This document shows, one piece after another, positions 18,896 to 26,982 of a stretch of DNA of 64,000 bases. The translations under genes and the position numbers were made by a program. Position 1 is the stretch's first letter. Each line of letters starts with the position of its first letter. Location: positions 1 through 64,000 of the forward strand of contig JADZAI010000044.1 of the NCBI GenBank assembly GCA_020852655.1. Reading direction: 5' to 3'. The notes beneath the pieces were generated by a model. That model searched no databases. It was given only the letters and a program-made list of their open reading frames with translations, and was not told the origin of the DNA. Source of the DNA: Alphaproteobacteria bacterium (lineage in GTDB: Bacteria > Pseudomonadota > Alphaproteobacteria > Micropepsales > Micropepsaceae).

Positions 18896-19966
18896 ATGTC
18901 CCATCCCTATGCCAGCCTGCCGGAGAGCGCGTTCTGGCGGACGGCGGTCGCGGACTTGAGCCTCTTCGACATCGCCGCGCTCTGGACCCCGCGCTTCGAC
19001 ATCCGCCCCGAAGACCCCGTCGCGACCTTCGGCTCATGCTTCGCCCAGCATATCGGCCGGGCGCTGCGGGCCCGCGGCTTCTCCTGGCTCGACGCCCAGC
19101 CCGCCCCGCACGGCCTCTCGCCCGAGAGCGCCCGGCGCTTCAACTACGGCGTCTTCTCCGCCCGCACCGGCAACATCTACACCGCCTCGCTCCTCCTCCA
19201 GTGGACACGCTGGGCGCTCGGTGAGCGGCCGGTCCCGGACGAGGTCTGGGAGGCGGAGGGGCGCGTCTTCGATCCCTTCCGCCCGGCGATCGAGCCCGGC
19301 GGCTTCGCCTCGGCGGAAGAGCTCAGGGTCAACCGCGCCGCCGCGCTCGCCGCCTTCCGCGCCTGCATCGCCCGGGCCCGCGTCTTCGTCTTCACCCTCG
19401 GCCTCACCGAGAGCTGGACCAACGGCCCCGGCGGCTATGAATACCCGATGTGCCCCGGCACCGTGGCCGGCCGCTTCGACCCCGCCGCCCATGTCTTCCG
19501 CGCCCAGGGCTTCGCCGAGATCGCCGCCGCCCTCGCCGCGGCGCTCGACCTCATGCGCGGCGTGAACCCCGGGCTTCGCTTCCTCCTCACCGTATCGCCG
19601 GTCCCGCTCACCGCCACCGCCTCGGGCCAGCACGTCATGGTCGCGACGATGGAATCGAAATCGATCCTCCGCGCCGTCGCCGCCGAGACCCGCCGGGCCC
19701 GCGACGACACCGATTACTTCCCCTCCTACGAGCTCATCGCCAGCCCCGCCATGCGCGGCGTCTTCTTCGAGCCGAACCAGCGCGAGGTCAGCCCGCGCGG
19801 TGTCGCCCATGTGATGGACGGCTTCTTCGCCGACCTCGCCCGTCGTTTCGGCGACCATCAGGCGCGCGCCGCCCTGCGCGCCCGCAAGGCGCCGCCGCCT
19901 GACCGGGCTGGCCGCCCCGACGAGCTCGTCTGCGAGGAGGAATTGCTCGAGGCGTTCCGGACCTGA
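18896..19966 (+). CDS. GSCFA-domain protein
   Basis: A 356-residue protein with the defining GSCFA motif at residues 46-50 (ATFGSCFAQHIGRAL). The downstream blocks FNYGVFSARTGNIYTA, FVFTLGLTESW, FLLTVSPVPLTATA and YFPSYELI match the PF08885-type SGNH-like fold. GSCFA proteins are related to GDSL esterases and are commonly found near polysaccharide genes, but their reaction is not established. It has no signal peptide. Two bases separate its stop from the next gene's ATG, so both are co-transcribed. They face an operon of sulfotransferase-like genes, suggesting a role in modifying the same glycan. Confidence 0.88.
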   Translation: MSHPYASLPESAFWRTAVADLSLFDIAALWTPRFDIRPEDPVATFGSCFAQHIGRALRARGFSWLDAQPAPHGLSPESARRFNYGVFSARTGNIYTASLLLQWTRWALGERPVPDEVWEAEGRVFDPFRPAIEPGGFASAEELRVNRAAALAAFRACIARARVFVFTLGLTESWTNGPGGYEYPMCPGTVAGRFDPAAHVFRAQGFAEIAAALAAALDLMRGVNPGLRFLLTVSPVPLTATASGQHVMVATMESKSILRAVAAETRRARDDTDYFPSYELIASPAMRGVFFEPNQREVSPRGVAHVMDGFFADLARRFGDHQARAALRARKAPPPDRAGRPDELVCEEELLEAFRT

Positions 19967-19968
19967 CC

Positions 19969-20649
19969 ATGCCGCGCCGCACCGCCTGCCTCGTCGGCAC
20001 CAGCTTCATCGGCGCGGTCTACCGCGCCTATGCCGCCGAGCCCCCCGAAAGCCACCCGCATGCGCTCGACTTCGTCGGCACCGGCACCCGCGTCTTCGCC
20101 GATATCCGCATCGTCGACGGACGCTTCACCGCCACGCGCTTCCACGCGCCCGAACCGATGCGTCCGGTTTCGGCCTTCGACGCCTTCATCGTCTATGCCG
20201 ACCTGCCTTCGCCCTACGGCATCGTGCGCACCCGCAAGGACTGCGCCGAAGGCCGGGTGTCGTCGCAGGTCGCCGCCGCGGCGCTCGCCGATTCCGTCGG
20301 CGGCTCGGCCGCGATGCAGCTCGTGCGCACGCTGAAGGAGGCCACGGCCGCGCCGGTCTTCGTCGTGTCGTCGAATATCCGCCGCGTTCCCGGCGCCGAG
20401 ATGACCGAGGCGGTCTACCTCAAGAACGAGCGCATCCTCGAACAGCTCGTCGCCCCGGCCGCGCGCTATATTCCATTCCCGGCGGCGCTCTTCGACGCCC
20501 GGCGCCGGCCGCGCGAGGCCTGTTACCGCGACTCGGTCAAGCTCCGCGGCGAGCCCGCCGGCGCCGCGGACCACGACTGCTTCCACATGAACGCCGCCGG
20601 CGGCGCCCTCATCCTCGCCGCCCTCTTCGACGCCCTCGGCCGCCTCTAG
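19969..20649 (+). CDS. Putative SGNH-like hydrolase
   Basis: A 226-residue protein without a clear family. The N-terminus LVGTSFIGAVYRAY resembles SGNH block I with Ser as nucleophile. The C-terminus DHDCFHMNAAGGALILAAL resembles block V, with an Asp-x-x-His pair. Between them VFVVSSNIRR could be block III with Asn. This is a weak but consistent pattern for a second SGNH-type hydrolase or acyl-transferring enzyme, paired with the GSCFA gene. The protein should be cytoplasmic because no signal sequence is present. Confidence 0.55.
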   Translation: MPRRTACLVGTSFIGAVYRAYAAEPPESHPHALDFVGTGTRVFADIRIVDGRFTATRFHAPEPMRPVSAFDAFIVYADLPSPYGIVRTRKDCAEGRVSSQVAAAALADSVGGSAAMQLVRTLKEATAAPVFVVSSNIRRVPGAEMTEAVYLKNERILEQLVAPAARYIPFPAALFDARRRPREACYRDSVKLRGEPAGAADHDCFHMNAAGGALILAALFDALGRL

Positions 20650-20669
20650 CGCCCCAACCCAACCTCAAA

Positions 20670-20804
20670 TGTCATCGCCGGACGTGTTCCGGCGACCCAT
20701 CGTTCCGCGGCACGATAGGTTGGAGCTAGTCGTCGTCCCCGCCCTCTTGGGCAGCCTCCCGTGCGGCGGCATCATGGGTCGCCGGAACACGTCCGGCGAT
20801 GACA
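20670..20804. repeat. Perfect 31-bp inverted repeat overlapping a CDS end
   Basis: The 31-bp arm at 20670-20700 is the exact reverse complement of 20774-20804. Each arm contains the palindrome CGCCGGACgtgttCCGGCG. The right arm and the 73-bp spacer lie partly inside the 3' end of the sulfotransferase gene. Palindromes of this kind are widespread in alphaproteobacterial genomes. Confidence 0.85.
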
Positions 20805-21961
20805 TCGTGGGATTGCTGTTGCGCCCGCACCGCCCCCTCGCGCGCCGCCTCCGCCAGCGCACGCCGGCGCCGCGGATGCACCCACAGCACCGCGTCGCTG
20901 CCGATTGTCGCCCGGCGCGGATCGTCCTCGTCCATCTTGTCGACCAGCGGCTCGATCGCCTGCATCAAAATCCGGTCGCGCGCCGTGCGGTCGACCGGGC
21001 AGATCGCCTCGACCGGCGGCAGCTTCCCGACCGGCGTCGCCTTCACCGTGCCGATCTTGTCGTAGTCGAGGCCGCGGAAGGCGACGCCGAAATGCGCGCG
21101 CAGCCACAAGAGGTCCACCGAGGCGTGGTCCACCCAGTCCGCGACCTCCTCATACAGCCGCGGCCGCGCCACCTCGTGGCCCAGCGCTTCCGCCGAGCGC
21201 ACCAGCATCTTCTCGAAATTGCGCGCCGTCTTGTCGGCCGGGGCGCGGTGGCGCACCGTCGCCAGGTTGAAGGCCTGCATCAGCGACAGGATCTCGTTGC
21301 TCGAACCCGAATTGATCGCGACCCTTGGGTAATCGACGTGGTGGAACGGCAGTTCCGGCATGAAGCGGCTGACGAAATCGGCCACGATGTCGCCGTTCGG
21401 CAGCAGTTCGCGCTCATAGGGCAGCACGCTCAGCCGCCCGCCGAACGCCGCCGACCACGATTCCAGCACGCCGCGATAGAATACCGGACCGGGGCGCGAG
21501 ATATCGCCCGTCGCGCGCAGCTGGAGCTGTATCTTGGAAAGATAGATGCCCGACGGCCGCCGCACATAGGCGACCACCGCGATGTCGTCGGCCAGCGTCT
21601 TCAGCCAGCCGCTCAGCCGCGCCCCGCCCTCGGCGTCCAGCGGGGTGAAGAGGCTCTCGGCCGACAGGAACAGCACCGCCGGCTTCACCCGCGCCACCTC
21701 GTTCTCGACGTCGCGCGCATAGGCCTCGAAGCCGGCGCGCAGCGTCTCCGGCGTGAAGCGCCGGGCGAGGCCGCGCGGCATGCGCTGGCCCCAGTTCAGC
21801 GCCGCGCCCAGCGGCTCGTGGTTATAGCCGATCGCGCTGGAGCGCTCGGGATTGGGATAGAGGATGCCGATCTTCTGGAATTCGTGCGAGGCCTGCGAGA
21901 AGGCCATCTGTATCGCCGACGTCCCCGACTTCTGCTGCCCGATATGCAGAACGATCCGCAT
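20726..21961 (-). CDS. Sulfotransferase-like protein D
   Basis: A 411-residue protein with the 5'-phosphosulfate loop HIGQQKSGTSAIQ at its N-terminus, a segment found in PAPS-dependent sulfotransferases. Later landmarks shared with its paralogs are VVAYVRRPSGIYLSKIQ (3'-phosphate-binding strand), DIVADF and WLRAHFGVAF. The last ~28 residues (SHDVIAGRVPATHDAAAREA...) are encoded by the inverted-repeat element, so the original end was probably shorter. It is the last gene of the operon; its ATG shares one base with the stop of the methyltransferase (TGATG). The acceptor is unknown; a polysaccharide or surface glycan is inferred from context. Confidence 0.8.
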   Translation of the reverse strand: MRIVLHIGQQKSGTSAIQMAFSQASHEFQKIGILYPNPERSSAIGYNHEPLGAALNWGQRMPRGLARRFTPETLRAGFEAYARDVENEVARVKPAVLFLSAESLFTPLDAEGGARLSGWLKTLADDIAVVAYVRRPSGIYLSKIQLQLRATGDISRPGPVFYRGVLESWSAAFGGRLSVLPYERELLPNGDIVADFVSRFMPELPFHHVDYPRVAINSGSSNEILSLMQAFNLATVRHRAPADKTARNFEKMLVRSAEALGHEVARPRLYEEVADWVDHASVDLLWLRAHFGVAFRGLDYDKIGTVKATPVGKLPPVEAICPVDRTARDRILMQAIEPLVDKMDEDDPRRATIGSDAVLWVHPRRRRALAEAAREGAVRAQQQSHDVIAGRVPATHDAAAREAAQEGGDDD

Positions 21962-22713
21962 CAGCCCGCCCGCGCCGTCTCGCCGGGCTGGCGCACCCGC
22001 ATCACGGCCCGGAACCAGCGATTGGGCGTGCGCACCGGAAGCTCTTCGAAGGTGCGCAGCTTGAACGGGCCCTCCGCGCACAGCAGCGCGGCGAAGCCGC
22101 TGGCCTTCGGCCAATGCATCGCATCGAACTCGCCGACCGTCTCGCCTTCCTCATAGCCTGCGACGATGTCCGCCACGAACACGCCGCGCGGCTTCAGCAC
22201 CCGCCGGACCTCCCGCGCCAGCGCCGCAACGTCGAAGATATGGTCGCAGCAATTGGTGTAGACGCAATCGACCGACTGGTCCGCCTGGACGAGATTGTGG
22301 AAGTCGCCGGTGACGACATAGCGGTTCTTTTCGCCGGGGTTCAGGTCGATCCCGACCGCGAAATGCCCAAGCTCGATGAACGCCTGCACCTCGTAGCCGA
22401 GGCGTGCGCCGAGGCACAGCACGGAGGCCGGGCGGGGCAAATCGAGGCTGCGGAAACGTTCGCGGAACTCCTCCGTCCGTGCCGTCGCGCGTGTCTCGAT
22501 GCGGTCCTGGATCTGCGGCAGCTTGGCGGCCTGATGCGCCACATAGGCGTCATAGTCCGCGTAGATCTTGCGCGACAGCGCGTCCTTGTGCTGCCAGATC
22601 GTCTGGTCGCGGAAGGCGTCCAGCTTTTCCTGTTGCCGGCGCGCGATCTTCTCGGCGCGCCGCGTCGCCTTGTCCAGGGCACGGCCGGGTTGGCTGTCCC
22701 CGCTCATCGTCAT
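21961..22713 (-). CDS. SAM-dependent methyltransferase
   Basis: About 250 residues from the ATG at 22713, which has GGAG 10 nt upstream; a second ATG lies at 22707 and a GTG at 22740. The N-terminal ~75 residues are charged and helical (RRAEKIARRQQEK). A class I methyltransferase domain follows, with motif I VLCLGARLGYE, motif II VGIDLNPG, the acidic SVDCVYTNCCDHIFD and VLKPRGVFVADIV. The glycine pattern is slightly degenerate (GARLG instead of GxGxG). It sits within the sulfotransferase operon, so methylation of the same glycan or of a sugar precursor is the simplest guess. Confidence 0.8.
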   Translation of the reverse strand: MTMSGDSQPGRALDKATRRAEKIARRQQEKLDAFRDQTIWQHKDALSRKIYADYDAYVAHQAAKLPQIQDRIETRATARTEEFRERFRSLDLPRPASVLCLGARLGYEVQAFIELGHFAVGIDLNPGEKNRYVVTGDFHNLVQADQSVDCVYTNCCDHIFDVAALAREVRRVLKPRGVFVADIVAGYEEGETVGEFDAMHWPKASGFAALLCAEGPFKLRTFEELPVRTPNRWFRAVMRVRQPGETARAG

Positions 22714-22766
22714 CAACGTGCATCTCCGTCGTCGGGCCACTTAAGCTAGCCGACAAAAGGCGTCCC

Positions 22767-22782
22767 GCGTAAGGCCTTACGC
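22767..22782. promoter_or_regulatory. Perfect 16-bp palindrome at a gene junction
   Basis: GCGTAAGGCCTTACGC spans the stop codon of the sulfotransferase at 22777 and its near downstream region, 54 bp before the methyltransferase start. It has no loop, so an operator is more likely than a hairpin, but chance cannot be excluded. Confidence 0.35.
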
Positions 22783-23622
22783 ATCCCTGCGCGCCCGCCG
22801 GGCAAAGCTCCGCTGCGCCCAGGGATTGTCGCTCGCCGCCCGGAATGCCGGGCCGGGCGCACCGGTGCGCAGGCGGGTGGCGTCGGCGACCAGCGCATCG
22901 AACGCGGGGTCCGGCTCCAGCGGTGACAGCGCTGCGGGCCAGGCGACGAAAGCGGTGCGCGCCCGCAAATGCGCCTCATAGGCTTTGGCGAGCGCCATCG
23001 GCACCACCGTGCTCTGCCCGGGGTCACGCGTCCGATAGACCGGATCGCGCGTCGTCTTCTTGGCGCGCAGCGCACGCACTCCGCTCAGCGCTGTGACGAC
23101 CTCTGCGATGCGCTCCGCCGGCACGTTCAGCCCTGTGGCGGCGAGGACCGTCGAGACCGCCCCGGCCGGATCGCCCTGGAGGCTCTCATACGCCAGCAAG
23201 GTCCGTGGCGGCCCGGCGCCGAGAACCCACCGCTCCAGGAACCCCACCGCATAGTCGGCCACCGTCGCCGCCCACCAGGCGTGATAGGCTGCGTCCCGTT
23301 CGGCGAAACGCCCGTCGTGCTCGGCCGCCAGCTCGGCGCGCGACAGGAAATGGCCCAGCGGCTCGCGATACTGGACGACGTAGACCGCCCCGGCGTCCTG
23401 GCGATAATCCAGCCGCTCGTCATGCGTGCGCACGATCGCCAGCGGCCGCCAGCGCTTCTGCGTGCAGGGCAGGGTCTCGCAGCAGGCCGCCCCGCGCGGA
23501 CACAGCCAGGCGCCCGGCCCGCCCTCGCGCCCCCGCCCGTCGAGGCAGGCCGACAGCAGCGAGACCAGATAGACATTGCCCGAACGCGGGATCGAGGCGG
23601 TAACGAGCGTCGGCCGCGTCAT
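22777..23622 (-). CDS. Sulfotransferase-like protein C
   Basis: A 281-residue protein of a different sulfotransferase subfamily from A, B and D. The N-terminus TASIPRSGNVYLVSLLSACL is the 5'-phosphosulfate loop seen in classical sulfotransferases (P-R-S-G). VVQYREPLGHFLSRAE carries the Arg and Ser expected for 3'-phosphate binding. The C-terminal part has TRDPGQSTVVPMALA. A cysteine-rich insertion (CPRGAACCETLPC) at about residues 42-55 is unusual. Its ATG overlaps the stop of protein B by four bases (ATGA), indicating coupled translation. Confidence 0.78.
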   Translation of the reverse strand: MTRPTLVTASIPRSGNVYLVSLLSACLDGRGREGGPGAWLCPRGAACCETLPCTQKRWRPLAIVRTHDERLDYRQDAGAVYVVQYREPLGHFLSRAELAAEHDGRFAERDAAYHAWWAATVADYAVGFLERWVLGAGPPRTLLAYESLQGDPAGAVSTVLAATGLNVPAERIAEVVTALSGVRALRAKKTTRDPVYRTRDPGQSTVVPMALAKAYEAHLRARTAFVAWPAALSPLEPDPAFDALVADATRLRTGAPGPAFRAASDNPWAQRSFARRARRDA

Positions 23623-24662
23623 GCTGCGTCCCGTGCCCGCACCGCCGCCCGCGCCTTGCGGTCGTTGCGCAGCAGCCGGTCGAGATGGGAATAGACGATC
23701 CGCCGCATCAGCCCCTCGTCGACGACACAGAGATCGCAAACGCGCGGCGTCTCCGGCCCGGCCCACGGCGGCGCGGCGGGCGCGTCATAGGGAAAGGCCT
23801 CGAACACCGCGCCGAACATGTCGCGCAGCCAGCCCGCATCCGGCGACGCCCGGTCTATATGCGCCGCGACCTCGGGCCGCAGCCGGGCCGCCTCCGGCCC
23901 GCCGCCCAGCCGGGGCAGCGGGGCTTGCAGCTCCGCTTCCACCGCTGCGCCCTGTGCCGAGCCGGTCGCCGTCATAAAGTCCTGGAGGATCGCCATCAGT
24001 TCGGCGCTGGGCGCTGCCGCCGGCGCCGCGTCCGCCCGCAGTCCCGCCTCGGCCGCGCCGGGCACGAAGCGCGCCGCGAAATCGGCGACGATGTCGCCCG
24101 GCCCGTCCCAGGCGATCACCTTCAGCCGCTCTCCGAAGCCCGCCCGCCACGCCTCCAGCACCGGCCTGTAGGCGACAGGGCCGGGGGCGGGCAGGGCGGG
24201 CGACACGCGCAGCCGCTGGTGCAGGCCGCTCAGATAGCGCGCCGACGGCCGGCGCACATAGGCGGCGACGCTGAGGTCGCCGCGCAGCCCCAGCAGCCAG
24301 CGCCGCAGCCGCGTCGCCGCAGTCTCCGAGACCGGCCGGAACAGATAGTCGGCCGAGAGCACCACGGTCTCCGGCCGATGCGCCCGGACCAGCCCCTCGA
24401 TCAGGCCGCCATACTGGTCGAAGGCTTCCTCGGGCCGGAAGATGTCGTTCAGCTCGCGATGCTGCGTCCGGTTCAGCTTCCCCGGCTTGGCGTCGTCCAG
24501 GCAGGTGCCGAGCAGCGTGTGGGCATAGGGCCCGTCCGCCGTCCGGCGCGGGATGGGATAGAGGATGCCGGCCCGCAGCAGCGCCCCGGCCGCCGCCGTG
24601 AACGCCGCCTGGAGCCCCGCCGCATCCGCCCGCTCCTGGCCGATATGGAGGATGACGCGCAT
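23619..24662 (-). CDS. Sulfotransferase-like protein B, cofactor loop lost
   Basis: A 347-residue paralog of proteins A and D, aligning along its whole length: AGILYPIPRRTADGPYAHTLLGT, VVLSADYLFRPVSE, VAAYVRRPSARYLSGLHQRL, GDIVADFAARFVPGA, and WLRDMFGAVFEAFPYD. The N-terminal loop that should read HIGQQKTGSSAIQ reads HIGQERADAAGLQ, so the lysine, threonine, glycine and serines that grip the PAPS phosphosulfate are gone. The frame is intact and composition is normal, so it is not an obvious pseudogene. It may be a non-catalytic partner of A or a recently decayed enzyme. Confidence 0.75.
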   Translation of the reverse strand: MRVILHIGQERADAAGLQAAFTAAAGALLRAGILYPIPRRTADGPYAHTLLGTCLDDAKPGKLNRTQHRELNDIFRPEEAFDQYGGLIEGLVRAHRPETVVLSADYLFRPVSETAATRLRRWLLGLRGDLSVAAYVRRPSARYLSGLHQRLRVSPALPAPGPVAYRPVLEAWRAGFGERLKVIAWDGPGDIVADFAARFVPGAAEAGLRADAAPAAAPSAELMAILQDFMTATGSAQGAAVEAELQAPLPRLGGGPEAARLRPEVAAHIDRASPDAGWLRDMFGAVFEAFPYDAPAAPPWAGPETPRVCDLCVVDEGLMRRIVYSHLDRLLRNDRKARAAVRARDAA

Positions 24663-24685
24663 GGCGGCGGGCCGGCCTGAGCCGC

Positions 24686-25840
24686 CTATTCGGCGGCCTC
24701 GGCCGGTTCGCGCGAGCGGGCGGCGCGGGCCTTGGCCTTGGCCCTGGCTTCGGCCTTCGCACCCGCCGCGCCGCCGCCCGCCGCGCCTTCGCCCGCCCCC
24801 TGGCGGCGCCGGCGGCGCGCCTTGCGGTCGTTCTTCATCAGCCGGTCGAGGAAGGAATAGATGAGGGTGCGCGAGATCGTCTCGTCGACCACGCAGATAT
24901 CGGCGACGCGCGCCTCCACCTCGGGCGGCGGGCCGGCCTCCTGGCCGTCATAGGGGAAGCCCTCGAAGCTCGCCCCGAAGACCTCGCGCAGCCAGGCGGC
25001 GTCCACCGACACGCGGTCGACATAGTCGGCGATCTCCGGGCGCAGCCGCGGCCGCGGCGGGTTCAGCCCCCGCACCTTCACCTGCACCAGCAATTCGGAC
25101 TCCATCGTCCGCCCCAGCTTCACCCCGGCTTCCAGCATATAGTCCTGCATGATCGCCATCACTTCGGCGCTCGAGCTGGAATTCACGTTGGCGCCCTTCA
25201 GCGCGATGCCGGCGGCCGCCGCCTCGGGCACGAAGCGCGCCGCGAAATCCGCCACCACGTCGCCCGCCATCAGGCTGGCGCGCTCATAGACCACCGCCTT
25301 GATGCGTTCGCCGAAGACTTCGCGATAGCCCTCCAGCACGTCGCGATAGGGCACCGGGCGCGGGCGCGGAATCTTCGGCGTGGAGCGCAGCGTCTGTTGC
25401 AGGGCCGAGAGATACTGGCTCGACGGCCGCCGCACATAGGCGACCAGCGTGATGTCGTCCGACAGGCTCTCCAGCCAGGCCCTCAGCCGCTCGCCCTTCC
25501 CGTTCAGCGGGCGGAACAGATATTCCGTCGAGAGCACCAGCACCTTCGGCTGCCGCTTCGCCACCTCCGCTGAGATCGCCGCGCTGTAGCGCTCGAACGC
25601 GTCGGGGAAGCTCAGCACCGCGCCGAATTCGCGCTGCTGGCGGTCGTGCAGCTTTTCCGGGTTCTTGGTCGGCTCCAGCACCGTGCCCAGCAGCGTGTGG
25701 GGATAGGCGACCTGCCCGGTCTTGGCCAGCACGGGATACAGGATGCCCGCCGCCGCCAGTTCCGCCGCCTTCTCGGTGAAGGCGGCCTGGATGGCGGACG
25801 ATCCGGTCTTCTGCTGGCCGATATGCAGGACGATGCGCAT
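24686..25840 (-). CDS. Sulfotransferase-like protein A
   Basis: A 384-residue protein beginning MRIVLHIGQQKTGSSAIQAAF, a complete 5'-phosphosulfate-binding loop at residues 6-18. VLSTEYLFRPLNGKGE, VAYVRRPSSQYLSALQQ, GDVVADFAARFVPEA, NSSSSAEVMAIM, and WLREVFGASFEGFPYD follow, defining the local paralog family. The C-terminal ~45 residues are a low-complexity Arg/Ala/Gly tail (RRRRRQGAGEGAAGGG...). It is the first gene of the minus-strand operon A-B-C-methyltransferase-D. Sulfation of a surface polysaccharide is an inference from family and neighbourhood. Confidence 0.82.
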   Translation of the reverse strand: MRIVLHIGQQKTGSSAIQAAFTEKAAELAAAGILYPVLAKTGQVAYPHTLLGTVLEPTKNPEKLHDRQQREFGAVLSFPDAFERYSAAISAEVAKRQPKVLVLSTEYLFRPLNGKGERLRAWLESLSDDITLVAYVRRPSSQYLSALQQTLRSTPKIPRPRPVPYRDVLEGYREVFGERIKAVVYERASLMAGDVVADFAARFVPEAAAAGIALKGANVNSSSSAEVMAIMQDYMLEAGVKLGRTMESELLVQVKVRGLNPPRPRLRPEIADYVDRVSVDAAWLREVFGASFEGFPYDGQEAGPPPEVEARVADICVVDETISRTLIYSFLDRLMKNDRKARRRRRQGAGEGAAGGGAAGAKAEARAKAKARAARSREPAEAAE

Positions 25841-26046
25841 GGCGGGGGACGGCGGCTCCAGGGCTTGAAACCGCCCATCTAGGCCATCCCCACCCCCCAA
25901 ATCCACACCCAACCGCCCTGGCTTTGCGCCTGCCGCGGCGCGCCGCCCTCGCAAAGCCGCAATCCCGGGCCCTAATGGCCCGTCAACACGTTGTTGCTAC
26001 GCACAATCGACCCTCGTAGTCTTTCCGATAGGGAATGAGGCTTGCG

Positions 26047-26331
26047 ATGACCGACAAGGTCGCCGGTATCATTGAAGAGGTCGTCCGTTCGCGCCTGGCC
26101 GATGCCGGGATAACGGCCGTTCGCGTCGGTGCGCGGGTGCTGGACGAGGATGACGTCGTGATCCCCGTCACGGTGGTCTTTGCCCGGGCCGGACTGATCG
26201 ACGCGGCGAAGACGGCCGGGCTCGTGCGGCACATCCGGCACCGGCTGCGGATGGAAGGCGACACCGCCTTCCCGATCCTCTCGTTTGTCTCCCAGGCGGA
26301 GGCCGGGAGGGCCAAAGCTGAAGCCGCTTGA
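26047..26331 (+). CDS. Small protein paired with HEPN gene
   Basis: About 94 residues from the ATG at 26047; another ATG at 26035 is possible. Contains a compact alternating alpha/beta pattern: VAGIIEEVVRSRLADAGI, AVRVGARVLDEDDVVIPVTVVFARAGLIDAAKTAGLVRHI. No family is recognised, and there is no MNT nucleotidyltransferase G-S motif. Its 3' end overlaps the proposed start of the HEPN gene, so the two are probably translationally coupled. An antitoxin or partner role is speculation based on pairing alone. Confidence 0.55.
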   Translation: MTDKVAGIIEEVVRSRLADAGITAVRVGARVLDEDDVVIPVTVVFARAGLIDAAKTAGLVRHIRHRLRMEGDTAFPILSFVSQAEAGRAKAEAA

Positions 26332-26788
26332 TCTGATTGCCACGGCGCGCCGGCTGGTCCCCGCCACCCGCAAGCCGACGCAGGCCGATCTCAAGCGCGC
26401 GATCAGTTCCGCTTATTATGCGATGTTCCACTGTCTCGCGCGCGACAGCGCCGATCTCTTGGTCGGGGGCGCGGGCGCCAGCCGCAGCAAGCATGCCTGG
26501 CGCCAGGTCTACCGCGCCGTCGATCACGGCCATACCAGGAAGGCCTGCGCCGACGGACGGGTCATCTCGCAATTCCCCAAGGCGATTGAGGACTTCGCCA
26601 ACGCCTTCGTCACAATGCAGAAGAAGCGCCATGACGCGGACTACGATCCCTACTCGCGCTTCACCAAGTCCGAGGTGACGCAGGACATCGCGACCGTCGA
26701 AGCCGCGGTCGGGGCGTTTCGCCTGGTTTCCGCCAGCGACCGGCGCGCCTTCTGCGCCTTCGTTCTCTTCAGGCAGCGATCCGTCTGA
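26318..26788 (+). CDS. HEPN-like domain protein
   Basis: About 156 residues if translation starts at the CTG at 26318, which has an excellent GGGAGGG ribosome site 6 nt upstream and gives the start LKPLDLIATARRLVPAT. The alternative is a TTG at 26285 without a good site. The helical domain has the HEPN-type signature KRAISSAYYAMFHCLARDSADLL in helix 1-2 and MQKKRHDADYDPYSRF near the end, which resembles the conserved R-x-x-A-D-Y of this group. HEPN proteins are often RNases in toxin-antitoxin or defence systems; a canonical R-x4-6-H site is not clearly visible here. Confidence 0.6.
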   Translation: MKPLDLIATARRLVPATRKPTQADLKRAISSAYYAMFHCLARDSADLLVGGAGASRSKHAWRQVYRAVDHGHTRKACADGRVISQFPKAIEDFANAFVTMQKKRHDADYDPYSRFTKSEVTQDIATVEAAVGAFRLVSASDRRAFCAFVLFRQRSV

Positions 26789-26822
26789 CCATAGGTCCCC
26801 GCCCCCGCTCCCTAACGGCGCC

Positions 26823-26982
26823 TTAACGGTCGCGCCTGCGGTCAGGGAACCGTTAACGCGCGCCGCGCAAATTGACCTGCCCCCGTTTAGGCCCCGTCAA
26901 CGCCGCGCATGTTTACCTCCGTTAAGGGACCGTGCGGGGCGCGGAGCCAGAGGGAATCGCTTGCCATGGGCACGTTTAACGG
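26823..26982. promoter_or_regulatory. Cluster of TTAACGG/CCGTTAA sites before the giant RTX gene
   Basis: In this GC-rich region the heptamer occurs at 26823-26829 (TTAACGG), 26850-26856 (CCGTTAA), 26919-26925 (CCGTTAA) and 26976-26982 (TTAACGG, just inside the gene). The first two form an inverted pair. They lie in the 176-bp gap before the ATG at 26966. They could bind a regulator; no known factor is assigned. Confidence 0.4.
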
